Source: Sideroxydans sp. (GTDB taxonomy: Bacteria > Pseudomonadota > Gammaproteobacteria > Burkholderiales > Gallionellaceae). Taken from it: a DNA stretch of 61,137 nt. The stretch spans positions 1 through 61,137 of the forward strand of contig JAQUAD010000011.1 of the NCBI GenBank assembly GCA_028687425.1, read 5' to 3'. Both the position numbers and the translations under genes were made by a program. This document shows, one piece after another, positions 34,001 through 43,187 of the stretch (position 1 is the stretch's first letter; each line of letters starts with the position of its first letter). The notes below the pieces were generated by a model, which searched no databases, was not told where the DNA came from, and saw only the letters and a program-made list of their open reading frames with translations.

Positions 34001-34414
34001 ATGTTTGCTACGACCAAGCTGGCGATTACTTATGGCATTCTCGCACTAATCGCAACGGCGGCAAACATTGGCACTCAGGATCTGGCTATCCGCATCTACA
34101 GCGGCTCTTTCTACATTCTGGTCTCGATCATTACAGGCACTGGGGTGGGACTTGTCGTCAAGTACATTTTAGACAAGCGCTACATTTTTCGCTTTCGAGC
34201 ACGTAACATCGCCCACGACACACAGACGTTTACCCTTTATACCGTCATGGGCCTGGCAACTACTGCCATCTTCTGGGGGTTCGAGTTTGGCTTCCATCAC
34301 GTCTTCGAAACTAAGGAGATGCGATACGTGGGCGGCATTATCGGCCTTTGCATCGGCTATCTGACCAAATACCACCTCGACAAGCGTTACGTTTTCCGCT
34401 CGGAGGCCGGATGA
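34001..34414 (+). CDS. GtrA-family membrane protein
   Basis: A 137-residue protein with four helices and the GtrA hallmarks: the repeated YILDKRYIFRF and YHLDKRYVFRS at the ends of the two halves, and TGTGVGLVVKY. GtrA proteins are thought to help move polyprenyl-phosphate sugars across the membrane. The stop overlaps the DprE1-like start (ATGA). In Mycobacterium tuberculosis a GtrA-like gene (Rv3789) also precedes dprE1. Confidence 0.9.
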   Translation: MFATTKLAITYGILALIATAANIGTQDLAIRIYSGSFYILVSIITGTGVGLVVKYILDKRYIFRFRARNIAHDTQTFTLYTVMGLATTAIFWGFEFGFHHVFETKEMRYVGGIIGLCIGYLTKYHLDKRYVFRSEAG

Positions 34415-35712
34415 CACCGGTTTCATCTTGGGGACGTCTCAGCGCCCATCCTCACAATGTTATTAGCCTGAACAACCCATCTAATGTCAGGAATATCCTT
34501 TGCAATAGCCGGCATCCTGGCTTAGCTCATGGCATGGGCCGCAGTTATGGAGATGTCTGCCTGAATCCCGAAGGTACCCTCTGGCTGACGACTGGACTAG
34601 ACCATTTCACTGCTTTTGATGAGTGCACGGGGCGCCTGGTATGTGAATCTGGCGTGCTGATAAGAGACATTCAAAGGTTGATGATTCCGCGCGGCTGGAT
34701 TCTTCCTGTGACACCTGGGACCCAACTAATAACCGTCGGCGGCGCCATTGCTAATGACGTACACGGGAAAAATCACCATGTACTGGGCTCATTCGGCGAT
34801 CATGTCAAGAAGCTCACCCTTATCCGTACGGATGGTGAAGTCATTCATTGCGGGCCGAATCAACATCCCGATTGGTTCGCCGCAACCGTCGGCGGGTTAG
34901 GGCTGACCGGGGTAATCACGCAAGCTGAGATTCAACTACGGCGTGTTCCAGGACCATGGCTGAATACCGAGACCGTTCCCTACAGCGATCTGGATGAATT
35001 TTTCCGACTTGCGGATGCTTCCGAAGCAGGGTGGGAACACACGGTGTCCTGGATTGACTGCCTCTCGGGCGGCAGAGGGCGTGGCTTGTTCATGCGGGGC
35101 AACCCTGCGGACATCGGGCAGCGCCCTGAACCCCGTGATCGCAAACTGACTATGCCCATGGCCCCCCCCGTTTCCATCATCAACCAGCTGTCTCTACGCC
35201 CCTTCAACATGGCTTACTACCACCTCAAGAAACTGCGAGCTGGACAGAAAATCACCCATTACGAGCCATTTTTCTATCCATTGGACAACCTGCTCGAATG
35301 GAACCGGATGTACGGTCCGAAGGGTTTCTTCCAATACCAGTGCGTACTGCCGCGCGAGATAGGCAGAGATGCCGTACAAGCCATGCTTAGAGAAATCTCT
35401 GGAGCTGGGGATGGCTCTTTCCTTGCAGTTCTGAAGACATTCGGCAACTGCCCGCCAGTTGGCATGCTAAGTTTCCCGCAACCCGGCGTTACGCTTGCCT
35501 TGGACTTCACCAATCATGGCGAGCGCACATTCAAACTTTTCGCCAAGCTTGATGCTATCGTGCGGGAGGCGAAAGGGCGTATATACCCTGCAAAGGATGC
35601 CCGGATGCCACGGGAGCTTTTTGAAACTGGCTATCCGCGCCTCCCTGAATTTACCAAATATCGAGATCCTGGTATCAGTTCAGCGTTCTCGCGCCGTGTG
35701 ATGGGGAGCTGA
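34411..35712 (+). CDS. dprE1: DprE1-like FAD-dependent decaprenylphosphoryl-ribose oxidase
   Basis: A 433-residue FAD-linked oxidase of the VAO fold. The FAD-binding part includes AHGMGRSYGDVCLN (about 39-52) and TPGTQLITVGGAIANDVHGK. A C-terminal AKD motif with Lys395 corresponds to the catalytic Lys of mycobacterial DprE1. It should oxidise the 2-OH of polyprenyl-phospho-ribose, the first half of epimerisation to arabinose. The position of the mycobacterial inhibitor-target Cys (in ICVDF) is here Ala363 (GVTLALDF). Start: ATG overlapping the GtrA stop. Next gene is the reductase partner, with no gap. Confidence 0.9.
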   Translation: MTPVSSWGRLSAHPHNVISLNNPSNVRNILCNSRHPGLAHGMGRSYGDVCLNPEGTLWLTTGLDHFTAFDECTGRLVCESGVLIRDIQRLMIPRGWILPVTPGTQLITVGGAIANDVHGKNHHVLGSFGDHVKKLTLIRTDGEVIHCGPNQHPDWFAATVGGLGLTGVITQAEIQLRRVPGPWLNTETVPYSDLDEFFRLADASEAGWEHTVSWIDCLSGGRGRGLFMRGNPADIGQRPEPRDRKLTMPMAPPVSIINQLSLRPFNMAYYHLKKLRAGQKITHYEPFFYPLDNLLEWNRMYGPKGFFQYQCVLPREIGRDAVQAMLREISGAGDGSFLAVLKTFGNCPPVGMLSFPQPGVTLALDFTNHGERTFKLFAKLDAIVREAKGRIYPAKDARMPRELFETGYPRLPEFTKYRDPGISSAFSRRVMGS

Positions 35713-36465
35713 ATGAGACCTATGAGAAAGATTGTTATCGTTGGCGCAACCTCAGCCATAGCCGAACATTGTGCGAGGCTTTGGTTAAAGAACGAGCCTG
35801 CAGATTTGATCTTGCTGGGCCGTGATGCTCAACGCATCGAAAGAGTTGCAGCTGATCTAAAAGTGCGAAGCCCAGCCTCTACGATTCATATCTTGCAGGC
35901 TGACTTTATGGATCCGACTGCAATCCAGACAACTGTTGAAATTATTGCAAACCAAGGTCCGGTTGATATTGCACTCATAGCACACGGCACGTTGCCTGCA
36001 CAGGCAGAATGCCAAGTCGATTTGGGTCTATGTCGCGACACACTTGAAATCAACGGCATTTCTCCTGTGCTTTTCGCAGAGTGTTTTGCCAAGCATATGG
36101 AAGCCTCCAACCGAGGCACGATAGCCATTATCGGATCGGTCGCGGGCGATCGTGGAAGAAAATCAAACTATGTGTATGGTGCGGCAAAAGGACTTGTTGA
36201 CCGTTATGCGCAAGGGCTCCAACACAGATTAGCCGGCAGCGCGGTCAAAGTTTCGTTGATCAAGCCCGGGCCAACGCAAACACCCATGACAGCCCATCTC
36301 CGCTCCCTCAACGTAAAGCTTGCACCGGTCGACAACGTTGCAGAACTGATTGTTAGGGGGATCGAAGCTGGCCAAGATGTAATCTATGCACCCAAAAAGT
36401 GGAGGCTAATTATGTTAGTAATTAAGCATATGCCATCCAGCATATTCAACAAATTGAATATTTAG
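35713..36465 (+). CDS. dprE2: DprE2-like short-chain dehydrogenase (decaprenylphosphoryl-keto-ribose reductase)
   Basis: A 250-residue SDR. The NAD(P) motif is VGATSAIAEHCARLW (the GxxSxIA type of DprE2), and the catalytic Ser and YxxxK are in IIGSVAGDRG and YGAAKGLVD. It should reduce the 2-keto intermediate to polyprenyl-phospho-arabinose. The C-terminus ends with hydrophobic IMLVIKHMPSSIF, which suits membrane association. GGGGAG sits 4 bases before the ATG, which directly follows the dprE1 stop. GC is lower than in region 1. Confidence 0.9.
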   Translation: MRPMRKIVIVGATSAIAEHCARLWLKNEPADLILLGRDAQRIERVAADLKVRSPASTIHILQADFMDPTAIQTTVEIIANQGPVDIALIAHGTLPAQAECQVDLGLCRDTLEINGISPVLFAECFAKHMEASNRGTIAIIGSVAGDRGRKSNYVYGAAKGLVDRYAQGLQHRLAGSAVKVSLIKPGPTQTPMTAHLRSLNVKLAPVDNVAELIVRGIEAGQDVIYAPKKWRLIMLVIKHMPSSIFNKLNI

Positions 36466-36506
36466 TCATTCAAAGACTAGGTGGCAGGTTTCTGTCGGAA
36501 TCTTCT

Positions 36507-36547
36507 CTGGCATTACCCACCAACGGCATCACGCATGCCAGACTTTT
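36507..36547 (+). terminator. hairpin with T-run after the dprE1-dprE2 genes
   Basis: Two nested options exist: CTGGCAT/ATGCCAG across a long loop, or GGCAT-CACGC-ATGCC (36525-36539) as a compact hairpin. Both are followed by TTTTT at 36544-36548. It lies between the convergent dprE2 and glycosyltransferase genes. Confidence 0.6.
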
Positions 36548-36575
36548 TCAAACAAGCTGTACGCTGACCAGCGCA

Positions 36576-37490
36576 TTAATCAGCCTGCCCCCACTTGCAC
36601 TTCCCGGGCTCCGGATCCCAAGCCTCAATCCCATCCAGCGGGTAGTTGTAGCGTAAGGCGTACCGCACACGACGCAATTTCCCAAGCCAAGTTGGCCGGA
36701 CGAAATTATGCGGATTATCTGGCGTGCTACCCCCGTCAGATCTACGCAATGATGGGAGGTAGTAGCGATAAAACTCCAGTTGAGTGATGCCCCATTTCAT
36801 CACGAACATGCGACCACCCTGATTGTGAGTGATGCGTCCTGTACTCGCCATGCCGAAATGATAGAAACGACTGGCGCCCACAATGCGAAAGTTACGGCAT
36901 CCCGCCACCCAGAATTTCATGAGCAGATCATCGTCACTGCTCATGCCGGGCGAGAATTCCAAACTGTATCCACCGACCATAGCCCACCACTTCTTGTGGA
37001 ATAAGGTAGGTTGCGAGGCTGCACCTTCCCGATCACCGCGTGGATCATCGAGATACCCCTTCAGGAACGCTGTCTCATCAAAGGTTTCCGGTGTTCGGCC
37101 AAAATCCTGTTTGACAATAATTTCATTACCACCGTCCTCAGGCTGGACTAGCGTGCCAAAGAACAAGGCCAGATCGGTATCCACTGATTCGATTGCCTCC
37201 ATGAACGCCTTATCCCACCCGGGTGCGGCGACCATATCGTCGTTCATGAACAGTACCCAATCATGCGTCGCCTGCGCCACCGCATGATTCACAGCAAGAC
37301 AGACGCCAACATTCTTGTCACTTTGCGTGTACCTGACTCCTTGGGCACGCACCCATTCCAGAGAACCATCCGAGCCGTCATTCAGATGCACGATGATCTC
37401 GTGCGCATGGGTCGAATGCCTTTGCAGACTCTCTATGCAGAGTTTCAGATGCGACAGATTGTTCCAAGTCGGAATAACGATGCTGAACAT
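36576..37490 (-). CDS. glycosyltransferase family 2
   Basis: A 304-residue GT-A enzyme. It opens with FSIVIPTWNNLSHLKLCIESL, has the DxD-type metal site in MNDDMVAAPGW (about 82-92) and a later acceptor region with FSPGMSSDDDLLMKFW. There are no membrane segments. It should add one sugar from a nucleotide donor; sugar and acceptor unknown. It is isolated: convergent with dprE2, and a 573-base gap separates it from the next gene on its own strand. Confidence 0.88.
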   Translation of the reverse strand: MFSIVIPTWNNLSHLKLCIESLQRHSTHAHEIIVHLNDGSDGSLEWVRAQGVRYTQSDKNVGVCLAVNHAVAQATHDWVLFMNDDMVAAPGWDKAFMEAIESVDTDLALFFGTLVQPEDGGNEIIVKQDFGRTPETFDETAFLKGYLDDPRGDREGAASQPTLFHKKWWAMVGGYSLEFSPGMSSDDDLLMKFWVAGCRNFRIVGASRFYHFGMASTGRITHNQGGRMFVMKWGITQLEFYRYYLPSLRRSDGGSTPDNPHNFVRPTWLGKLRRVRYALRYNYPLDGIEAWDPEPGKCKWGQAD

Positions 37491-38063
37491 ATTGCTTCCT
37501 TAATTTTGATAACGCCATCGGAGCAACCCAAACTATGGATTGACACTTTAAAGGCATCCTGCCCCATCTATTTACATGGAGTCGCCACAACGTGTATAGA
37601 AATACAGTGCAAATTTCGTACTCCCTGTTCCCACTCCGCAACCCACGTAATGGGAACAGCGCTAATCAGATCACCATTGCATTGCCATTCGGCAAACCTT
37701 CCAGGATCAACCCGCAAGACAGCCCGATATGCCCAGAACAACTTACCTCTGCAAGTACACAACTCCCAAATGGGCGTATCTCAAAGGTTAATGTGGTAAC
37801 AGGGCTCCAAAATACTGGATGTGAAATGGATGTGCGGGCTGCACTCCCGGCCCATCCCCACCGGAATTGGCCGCTCGCATTGCTCATGTGCTCTTCACAA
37901 CGCACACTTGAAGATCAGGAAGTAACGCTGCTTTAACGGCGCATACCCCCAGTTTCAACATGTACAGCTTCGCTTTATGCATCTGTTTTTCATACACAGA
38001 ATATCGGCGCTGTTCGTAGCCGAATCCCGCATTAGCGCATTCGCAACTTCTACAATAGACCAC
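37491..38063. other. 573-base gap with no supportable gene
   Basis: Short frames on both strands cross this stretch, but none has a ribosome site, a recognisable family pattern or a stable composition. It could be a degraded gene, since frames on the plus strand (37592-37936) are open at unusual length. No insertion-sequence ends or tRNA were seen. Confidence 0.5.
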
Positions 38064-39977
38064 TTACGCAGCAGACACGGAAGGAGCCTCTTCCCACATA
38101 TGATCAAAAATTTCGCCTTGCGGACGATACCCTTCAACGACTTTTTCCAGAATTTTCCTGATTGAATCACACTCAAAGCGATGGCAGGCTGCATCAATTT
38201 CGCTTAAGGCTGAATGTAATTCGGGCCAAGCCAGCTCCCGCTCTTCCGCCCGCATGATGAGCGGGTGCGCCGTGCCAGTAACGTTCTCCCCGATCAGCAA
38301 TTCCTCATAGAGTTTCTCGCCGGGGCGCAGGCCGCTGAAAACGATCTCAATGTCACCTTCAGGATGGTCTGTATCACGCAACTCCAAACCACTCAGGCGA
38401 ACCATTCGCCGCGCAAGGTCTATGATCTTGACCGGCGCTCCCATATCCAGCACGAAGACATCGCCCCCGCTGCCCATCGCTCCAGCCTGCAGCACCAGCG
38501 TAGCCGCTTCCGGAATAGTCATGAAATAGCGCGTGATATCGGGATGCGTGACAGTCACCGGACCGCCATTCTGGATCTGTTTCCTGAACAACGGCACGAC
38601 CGAGCCAGATGAACCCAGCACGTTGCCGAAACGCACCATGCAATAACGGGTCGGGCCACCTTCACGGGCGAAAGCTTGCAGAATCAGCTCTGCGAAACGC
38701 TTGGTAGCGCCCATCACATTGGTCGGGCGCACGGCTTTGTCGGTCGAGACCAGCACGAAGGTTTCCACCCCCGCATCGCGCGCCGCTTCAGCCGTCCGCC
38801 AGGTGCCAAAGACATTGTTGCGAACGCCCTCGATGAAATTCCGCTCCACCAGTGGCACGTGCTTGTATGCAGCCGCATGATAGATCGTCTGCACACCAAA
38901 GGCGCGGATCACTTGGGCAATGCGCTGCTGATGCACCACTGAGCCGAGTATGGGAATCACTTCCGTCTTCGCGCCATTCTGCGCCGGTACAGCGGATAAC
39001 TCCTGCTCGATCTGGTACAGCGCATACTCGGAAAGCTCGAACAAAACCAAACGCGCCGGCTGCTGCAAAATGATCTGACGGCACAACTCCGACCCGATCG
39101 ACCCACCCGCACCGGTCACCATCACCACCTTGTCGCGTATGCATTTCGACAGCAATTCCGGAATAGGCTGCATCGAATCACGTCCGAGCAGATCGTCGAT
39201 CTCAACCTCACGCACTTCTTCTACCTTCGAAGCACCGGTCACCAGATCATGCATGCTGGGAACCGTCTTGACCGAAACACGGTAACCTTCGATCTGGCTG
39301 ATAATTTCAAGACGGCGCTTGCGGGAAGCCGAGGGAATTGAGAGCAGTACGGAAGTGAAGCCCTCCGTATCCAGAACCGCAGCGAATTCATCCGGCGCAT
39401 GCACTGCAATCCCGGCAATCTCGCTACGATGCAAATCAGCATTGTCATCAAAGAACGCCACCACCTGGAAATGGCGACCGGCCTGCAAGGCAGAGGCCAG
39501 CTTAACACCAGTCTCTCCCGCGCCGTATATCGCCACACGCTCTTTTTCCAATCTACTACCGCGTTGCTCGAACCTTCGCAGGTATGCCCGAGCGATCAAA
39601 CGGCTACCGCCGATGTATAGCAACGCGATGCCCCAATAGATGACATATGAAGAGCGCGGGATTGCCTTAGTTGCCAACAGCGTATCGGCAGCAAGAAGCA
39701 ATAACACCGCCAGTGTCACACCTTGCAGAACGGTGATGACCATCCTGTCTTCCATATAACGAATGACGGCGCGGTACAAGCCGATTTTTACAAACACAGG
39801 TATTGCCACTAAAGGCGCGAGCAATATCACCCAATGCAGCCCCGAAATATTGGGCAACCAACTGCCAGTTCGCAGGGCAACGGCCGACCAGAGCGCCAGC
39901 GGCAGCAATACCAGATCAGAAGCAACCATGATCAGTCGCTTGGATCTTCTGGAAAGACGTGTCAGGAAATATCTCAC
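38064..39977 (-). CDS. CapD/PglF/WbpM-type nucleotide-sugar 4,6-dehydratase
   Basis: A 637-residue membrane-bound SDR. Residues 1-130 hold four helices; a CoA-binding-like Rossmann domain begins at IYGAGETGVKL (about 150); the catalytic domain has VTGAGGSIGSELCRQI (about 290) and VSTDKAVRPTNVMGATKR, in which Met replaces the usual SDR Tyr, as in WbpM and PglF. It should turn UDP-GlcNAc into the 4-keto-6-deoxy sugar. Length and layout match the full-size family. It heads a run of minus-strand genes with a sugar transferase and an aminotransferase. Confidence 0.93.
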   Translation of the reverse strand: MRYFLTRLSRRSKRLIMVASDLVLLPLALWSAVALRTGSWLPNISGLHWVILLAPLVAIPVFVKIGLYRAVIRYMEDRMVITVLQGVTLAVLLLLAADTLLATKAIPRSSYVIYWGIALLYIGGSRLIARAYLRRFEQRGSRLEKERVAIYGAGETGVKLASALQAGRHFQVVAFFDDNADLHRSEIAGIAVHAPDEFAAVLDTEGFTSVLLSIPSASRKRRLEIISQIEGYRVSVKTVPSMHDLVTGASKVEEVREVEIDDLLGRDSMQPIPELLSKCIRDKVVMVTGAGGSIGSELCRQIILQQPARLVLFELSEYALYQIEQELSAVPAQNGAKTEVIPILGSVVHQQRIAQVIRAFGVQTIYHAAAYKHVPLVERNFIEGVRNNVFGTWRTAEAARDAGVETFVLVSTDKAVRPTNVMGATKRFAELILQAFAREGGPTRYCMVRFGNVLGSSGSVVPLFRKQIQNGGPVTVTHPDITRYFMTIPEAATLVLQAGAMGSGGDVFVLDMGAPVKIIDLARRMVRLSGLELRDTDHPEGDIEIVFSGLRPGEKLYEELLIGENVTGTAHPLIMRAEERELAWPELHSALSEIDAACHRFECDSIRKILEKVVEGYRPQGEIFDHMWEEAPSVSAA

Positions 39978-40016
39978 TGATTGCTCATGATTCTTAAAAA
40001 GCGATGGCTGATGATA

Positions 40017-40619
40017 TTACAAATTGTTGCGCAACCAGACCTTGGCGATAGTCTGCCATATGATCCGGATATCCAGCCACAATGAGCGCTGGTCGACATA
40101 CTTTTGGTAATACCCAAGTTTGATCGGTAATATCTTCTCGATATATTCCTTCTCCGGATCAGCGGCCCCCTCCAGCATCTCGTTCTCATTGCTGAACTCG
40201 ATAGAAGCCGTATCCGTGATTCCCGGCCGGACCGACAGCACCCGATCACGCACGTCAGCAGGGTAATGGACCACATATTTCGGCACTTCAGGGCGCGGCC
40301 CCACCAGACTCATATCGCCCACTAACACATCAATCAACTGCGGCAGCTCATCCAGTTTGGATTTGCGCAAAAAACGTCCGCTACGGGTGATGCGCGCATC
40401 CTGGCCGACCGTCACCTGTGGCCCGCGCGCCTCGGCATTGACCACCATGCTACGAAACTTATGGATCCTGAACACACGCCCCTTGCGCCCCACACGCTCC
40501 TGGCGAAAGTACACCGGCCCTGCAGAGTCGAATTTGATCCAGAACGACACGAATATAAACAGGGGCGCGCACATCACAAGACCGCACGCAGATAGCAGAA
40601 TGTCAAAGAGCCGTTTCAT
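40017..40619 (-). CDS. PglC/WcaJ-type phosphoglycosyl transferase (initiating sugar transferase)
   Basis: A 200-residue monotopic enzyme that puts the first sugar phosphate on undecaprenyl phosphate. It shows the re-entrant hydrophobic N-terminus (KRLFDILLSACGLVM), the basic RQERVGRKGRVFRIHKFRSM, the catalytic Asp-Glu in KSKLDELPQLIDVL, and GDMSLVGPRPE. It is of the short (PglC) size. The frame extends upstream, but the ATG has GGAGG 5 bases before it. It is 16 bases after the aminotransferase gene, so they are cotranscribed. Confidence 0.93.
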   Translation of the reverse strand: MKRLFDILLSACGLVMCAPLFIFVSFWIKFDSAGPVYFRQERVGRKGRVFRIHKFRSMVVNAEARGPQVTVGQDARITRSGRFLRKSKLDELPQLIDVLVGDMSLVGPRPEVPKYVVHYPADVRDRVLSVRPGITDTASIEFSNENEMLEGAADPEKEYIEKILPIKLGYYQKYVDQRSLWLDIRIIWQTIAKVWLRNNL

Positions 40620-40635
40620 GGAAGCCTCCGCCACC

Positions 40636-41790
40636 TCAAGCAGCAAGGATCTCCTTGATCGCGGCAATGACCTTTGACTGATCTTCCTCACTCATGCGCG
40701 TATACAAAGGCAGACTGACCGCAGCCTGGTAGGCCTTCAGCGCATGTGGAAAATCTTCCGGCTGCAGCGCGTAGGTATCACGCCAATAGGGTTGCAGGTG
40801 AAGGGGAATGAAATGCACGCTGCACCCGATGCCACGTTGCGCCATCGCCTCGATGAATGCGTCTCGCCCGATAGGTGACGCATCGCTCAAGCGGATCACA
40901 TACAGATGCCAGGCATGCATATCGCCCGGCAACGCAGCAGGCGGTAACTGCACAGGCATATCAGCCAACTCGCGATGGTAGCGTTCAGCCATTTCTTGGC
41001 GCTTCTGTTGGAAGCGCCGCGCTTTCATAAGCTGGTGGATACCCATTGAAGCAGCGATATCCGTCATGTTGTACTTGAAGCCGGGCGCCACCACCTCATA
41101 CTGCCATGCCGGCTTTGTCGATACATAGCGATCGAAGGCATCCCGACTGATGCCGTGCAAGCGCATCACCTTGCACCGAGCCGCGATAGAAGGGTCTCGT
41201 GTAACGACCATCCCTCCCTCGCCGGTGGTGATGGTCTTGGTCGCGTAGAAACTGAATACCGTCGCATCGCTATCGAGCGTACCTACAAGCTTCCCGCCAA
41301 CAATTGTGGGCAAAGAGTGGGCAGCATCCTCTACCACTTTCAGTCCGTGCTTGCGTGCAATTGCAATAATGGCGTCCATCTCGCAAGCGAGGCCGGCAAA
41401 ATGTACTGGAATAATTGCCTTGGTTCTCTCGGTGATAGCAGCTTCGATCTTGCTCACATTGATATTCAAGGTATTCGGATCGATATCCACGAACACCGGA
41501 TGCGCACCTAGATAGCGGATCACTTCGGCAGTCGCGGTAAAGGTGTATGGCGTTGTGATCACCTCATCCCCGGCGCCCACGTCAAGCGCCTCTAGCGCAA
41601 GGTGCAATCCGGCCGTAGCAGAATTGACCGAAATGGCTTCACCTTGCACGCCAACGAAATCAACAAACTCTTTCTCGAAACGCTTGGTCTTTGGCCCAGT
41701 TGTCACCCAGCCAGAACGGAGTGAATCTACAACTTCGGCGATTTCTTCTTCCCCGATATCGGGCAAGGCAAATGGGAGGAAATATTTCAT
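40636..41790 (-). CDS. DegT/DnrJ/EryC1/StrS sugar aminotransferase (PglE-like)
   Basis: A 384-residue PLP enzyme. The PLP Lys is in [16 protein letters not shown] (about 182), with the preceding [10 protein letters not shown] loop holding the cofactor Asp. It should aminate C4 of the keto sugar made by the neighbouring dehydratase. This trio resembles the Campylobacter PglF-PglE-PglC route, but no PglD-type N-acetyltransferase gene was seen nearby, so the initiating sugar may keep a free amine or be acetylated elsewhere. Confidence 0.92.
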   Translation of the reverse strand: MKYFLPFALPDIGEEEIAEVVDSLRSGWVTTGPKTKRFEKEFVDFVGVQGEAISVNSATAGLHLALEALDVGAGDEVITTPYTFTATAEVIRYLGAHPVFVDIDPNTLNINVSKIEAAITERTKAIIPVHFAGLACEMDAIIAIARKHGLKVVEDAAHSLPTIVGGKLVGTLDSDATVFSFYATKTITTGEGGMVVTRDPSIAARCKVMRLHGISRDAFDRYVSTKPAWQYEVVAPGFKYNMTDIAASMGIHQLMKARRFQQKRQEMAERYHRELADMPVQLPPAALPGDMHAWHLYVIRLSDASPIGRDAFIEAMAQRGIGCSVHFIPLHLQPYWRDTYALQPEDFPHALKAYQAAVSLPLYTRMSEEDQSKVIAAIKEILAA

Positions 41791-41835
41791 GTTCAGGAAG
41801 GGGCTATGTCGCTCAAATTTACTTTTTTTATTATC

Positions 41836-43086
41836 TCATCTGGCCGGATCACATCTATATCTTTTTGGCAGCGCAGCTGCCAGTAGCACCGCTAGTGCCA
41901 AGGCATAAAACATGATGATCATCTTCAAATTCAAGAATTCCACTGTAAATCCGTATACCGCAACCGATATGATCAGTATCGCCCCCATCAATCCTGGCAC
42001 CTCCCGACACTTGTCACCTGAGCGGGCCGCCCGAATGAAATACCGGAGAGGAACCAGATACAACATCAGCGCTGCCAACAACCCAACAACGCCATACCTC
42101 ACCGCAGCACTCAACAGATCGTTATGCAATTCTCCATACGACAAATGCAAAGCTTTGCCCGAAATAATTCCCTGCTGCACCAATTCATCGAAGGCCGCAC
42201 CAAATGACACCGTGCCCGTGCCAAACCACGGATTGGAAGCAATCACATGCCATGATGCGCGCCATTGTTGCAGACGAATGCCTTCTGCCGAATCACGCCC
42301 CCCATCCATGAACGCCTGCAAGTGGCGCACACCCTCATCCACCCTGTGATGAACGATATCCACCATTCCATATAGCAAGATCGGCACGCACAACACCGAT
42401 ATCAACCAAACCATTGAGGATCTGCGCGACAAACCCGGCGCCTTCACCCGCCACACAAACAACAGCACTAGCGGGATCGCCAGCCAAGCACCGCGTGCAC
42501 CCGTAGCAAATGATGCATACATGCCCGCAAGCAACCCAGAGAATTTAAGTAGTCGCACCCCCACCTTGTCCCTTGCCCCCCAGTCCAGCGAGGTGATCGA
42601 CATCATCCCGAACAACAATGCCAGTCCGCCGAAATGTATGCCATCCGGGAAGAAGCCCTTGCCCTGCCCTCCGCTGACATCATGGAATAACAATACAAAG
42701 ATCAGGCAAGCATAGGCACCAGCAATGAATCCATACTGAATGATCGAGAGCACCAAGGGACTGAGCATGCTCAGATACAAAAGGATTGGAATGACCAATA
42801 CGTAACGAAACGGGCCGTCATACGCCGGTAAGTCAAACTCTTGGTGATAGGCTTGGCTCGCAAATACAGCCAACACCGGCATAATTAAAACCAAGCAAAC
42901 AGTACGAATTTCCGACTCGGTCCATATATCAGCAATTTCTGGCCTGCTGCGTAGCAGGCCCCATAGCGAGATCAGAAACACAAATAAAAATATTAGGCCC
43001 GCACCACCTTTGAGGAAAAGTGAAGTTGCCGGAAATATCAGTAGCAGCACACCTATGATTAGGCGCAGGGAATATAAATGCTTCAT
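41836..43086 (-). CDS. O-antigen ligase-like (WaaL) membrane protein
   Basis: A 416-residue polytopic protein with about 11 helices. A large periplasmic loop near the C-terminal half contains WHVIASNPWFGTGTVSFG and the typical LSYGELHNDLLSAAVRYG with the His conserved in ligases. It would join the finished glycan to lipid A core or a protein. A TTG one codon earlier is also possible, but the ATG is preferred. Divergent from the pseudaminic acid operon across about 100 bases. Confidence 0.85.
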   Translation of the reverse strand: MKHLYSLRLIIGVLLLIFPATSLFLKGGAGLIFLFVFLISLWGLLRSRPEIADIWTESEIRTVCLVLIMPVLAVFASQAYHQEFDLPAYDGPFRYVLVIPILLYLSMLSPLVLSIIQYGFIAGAYACLIFVLLFHDVSGGQGKGFFPDGIHFGGLALLFGMMSITSLDWGARDKVGVRLLKFSGLLAGMYASFATGARGAWLAIPLVLLFVWRVKAPGLSRRSSMVWLISVLCVPILLYGMVDIVHHRVDEGVRHLQAFMDGGRDSAEGIRLQQWRASWHVIASNPWFGTGTVSFGAAFDELVQQGIISGKALHLSYGELHNDLLSAAVRYGVVGLLAALMLYLVPLRYFIRAARSGDKCREVPGLMGAILIISVAVYGFTVEFLNLKMIIMFYALALAVLLAAALPKRYRCDPAR

Positions 43087-43132
43087 CAAATTGATCTTGA
43101 AATGCCTCGGCGAAGATCGCTTCGTTCAATAG

Positions 43133-43138
43133 TATAAT
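43133..43138 (+). promoter_or_regulatory. -10 element of the pseudaminic acid operon
   Basis: TATAAT 50 bases before the pseB ATG in an AT-rich stretch between divergent genes. No convincing -35 box was seen at 16-18 bases. Confidence 0.45.
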
Positions 43139-43187
43139 TAGAAAAGAGAACATCATAATCAAATATCGTCAGGGACTTATAAAACGC

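Noticed and set aside
37592-37936. 115-codon plus-strand frame in the long gap
   Set aside because: No ribosome site, unusual composition and no recognisable motif; kept only as a possible relic.
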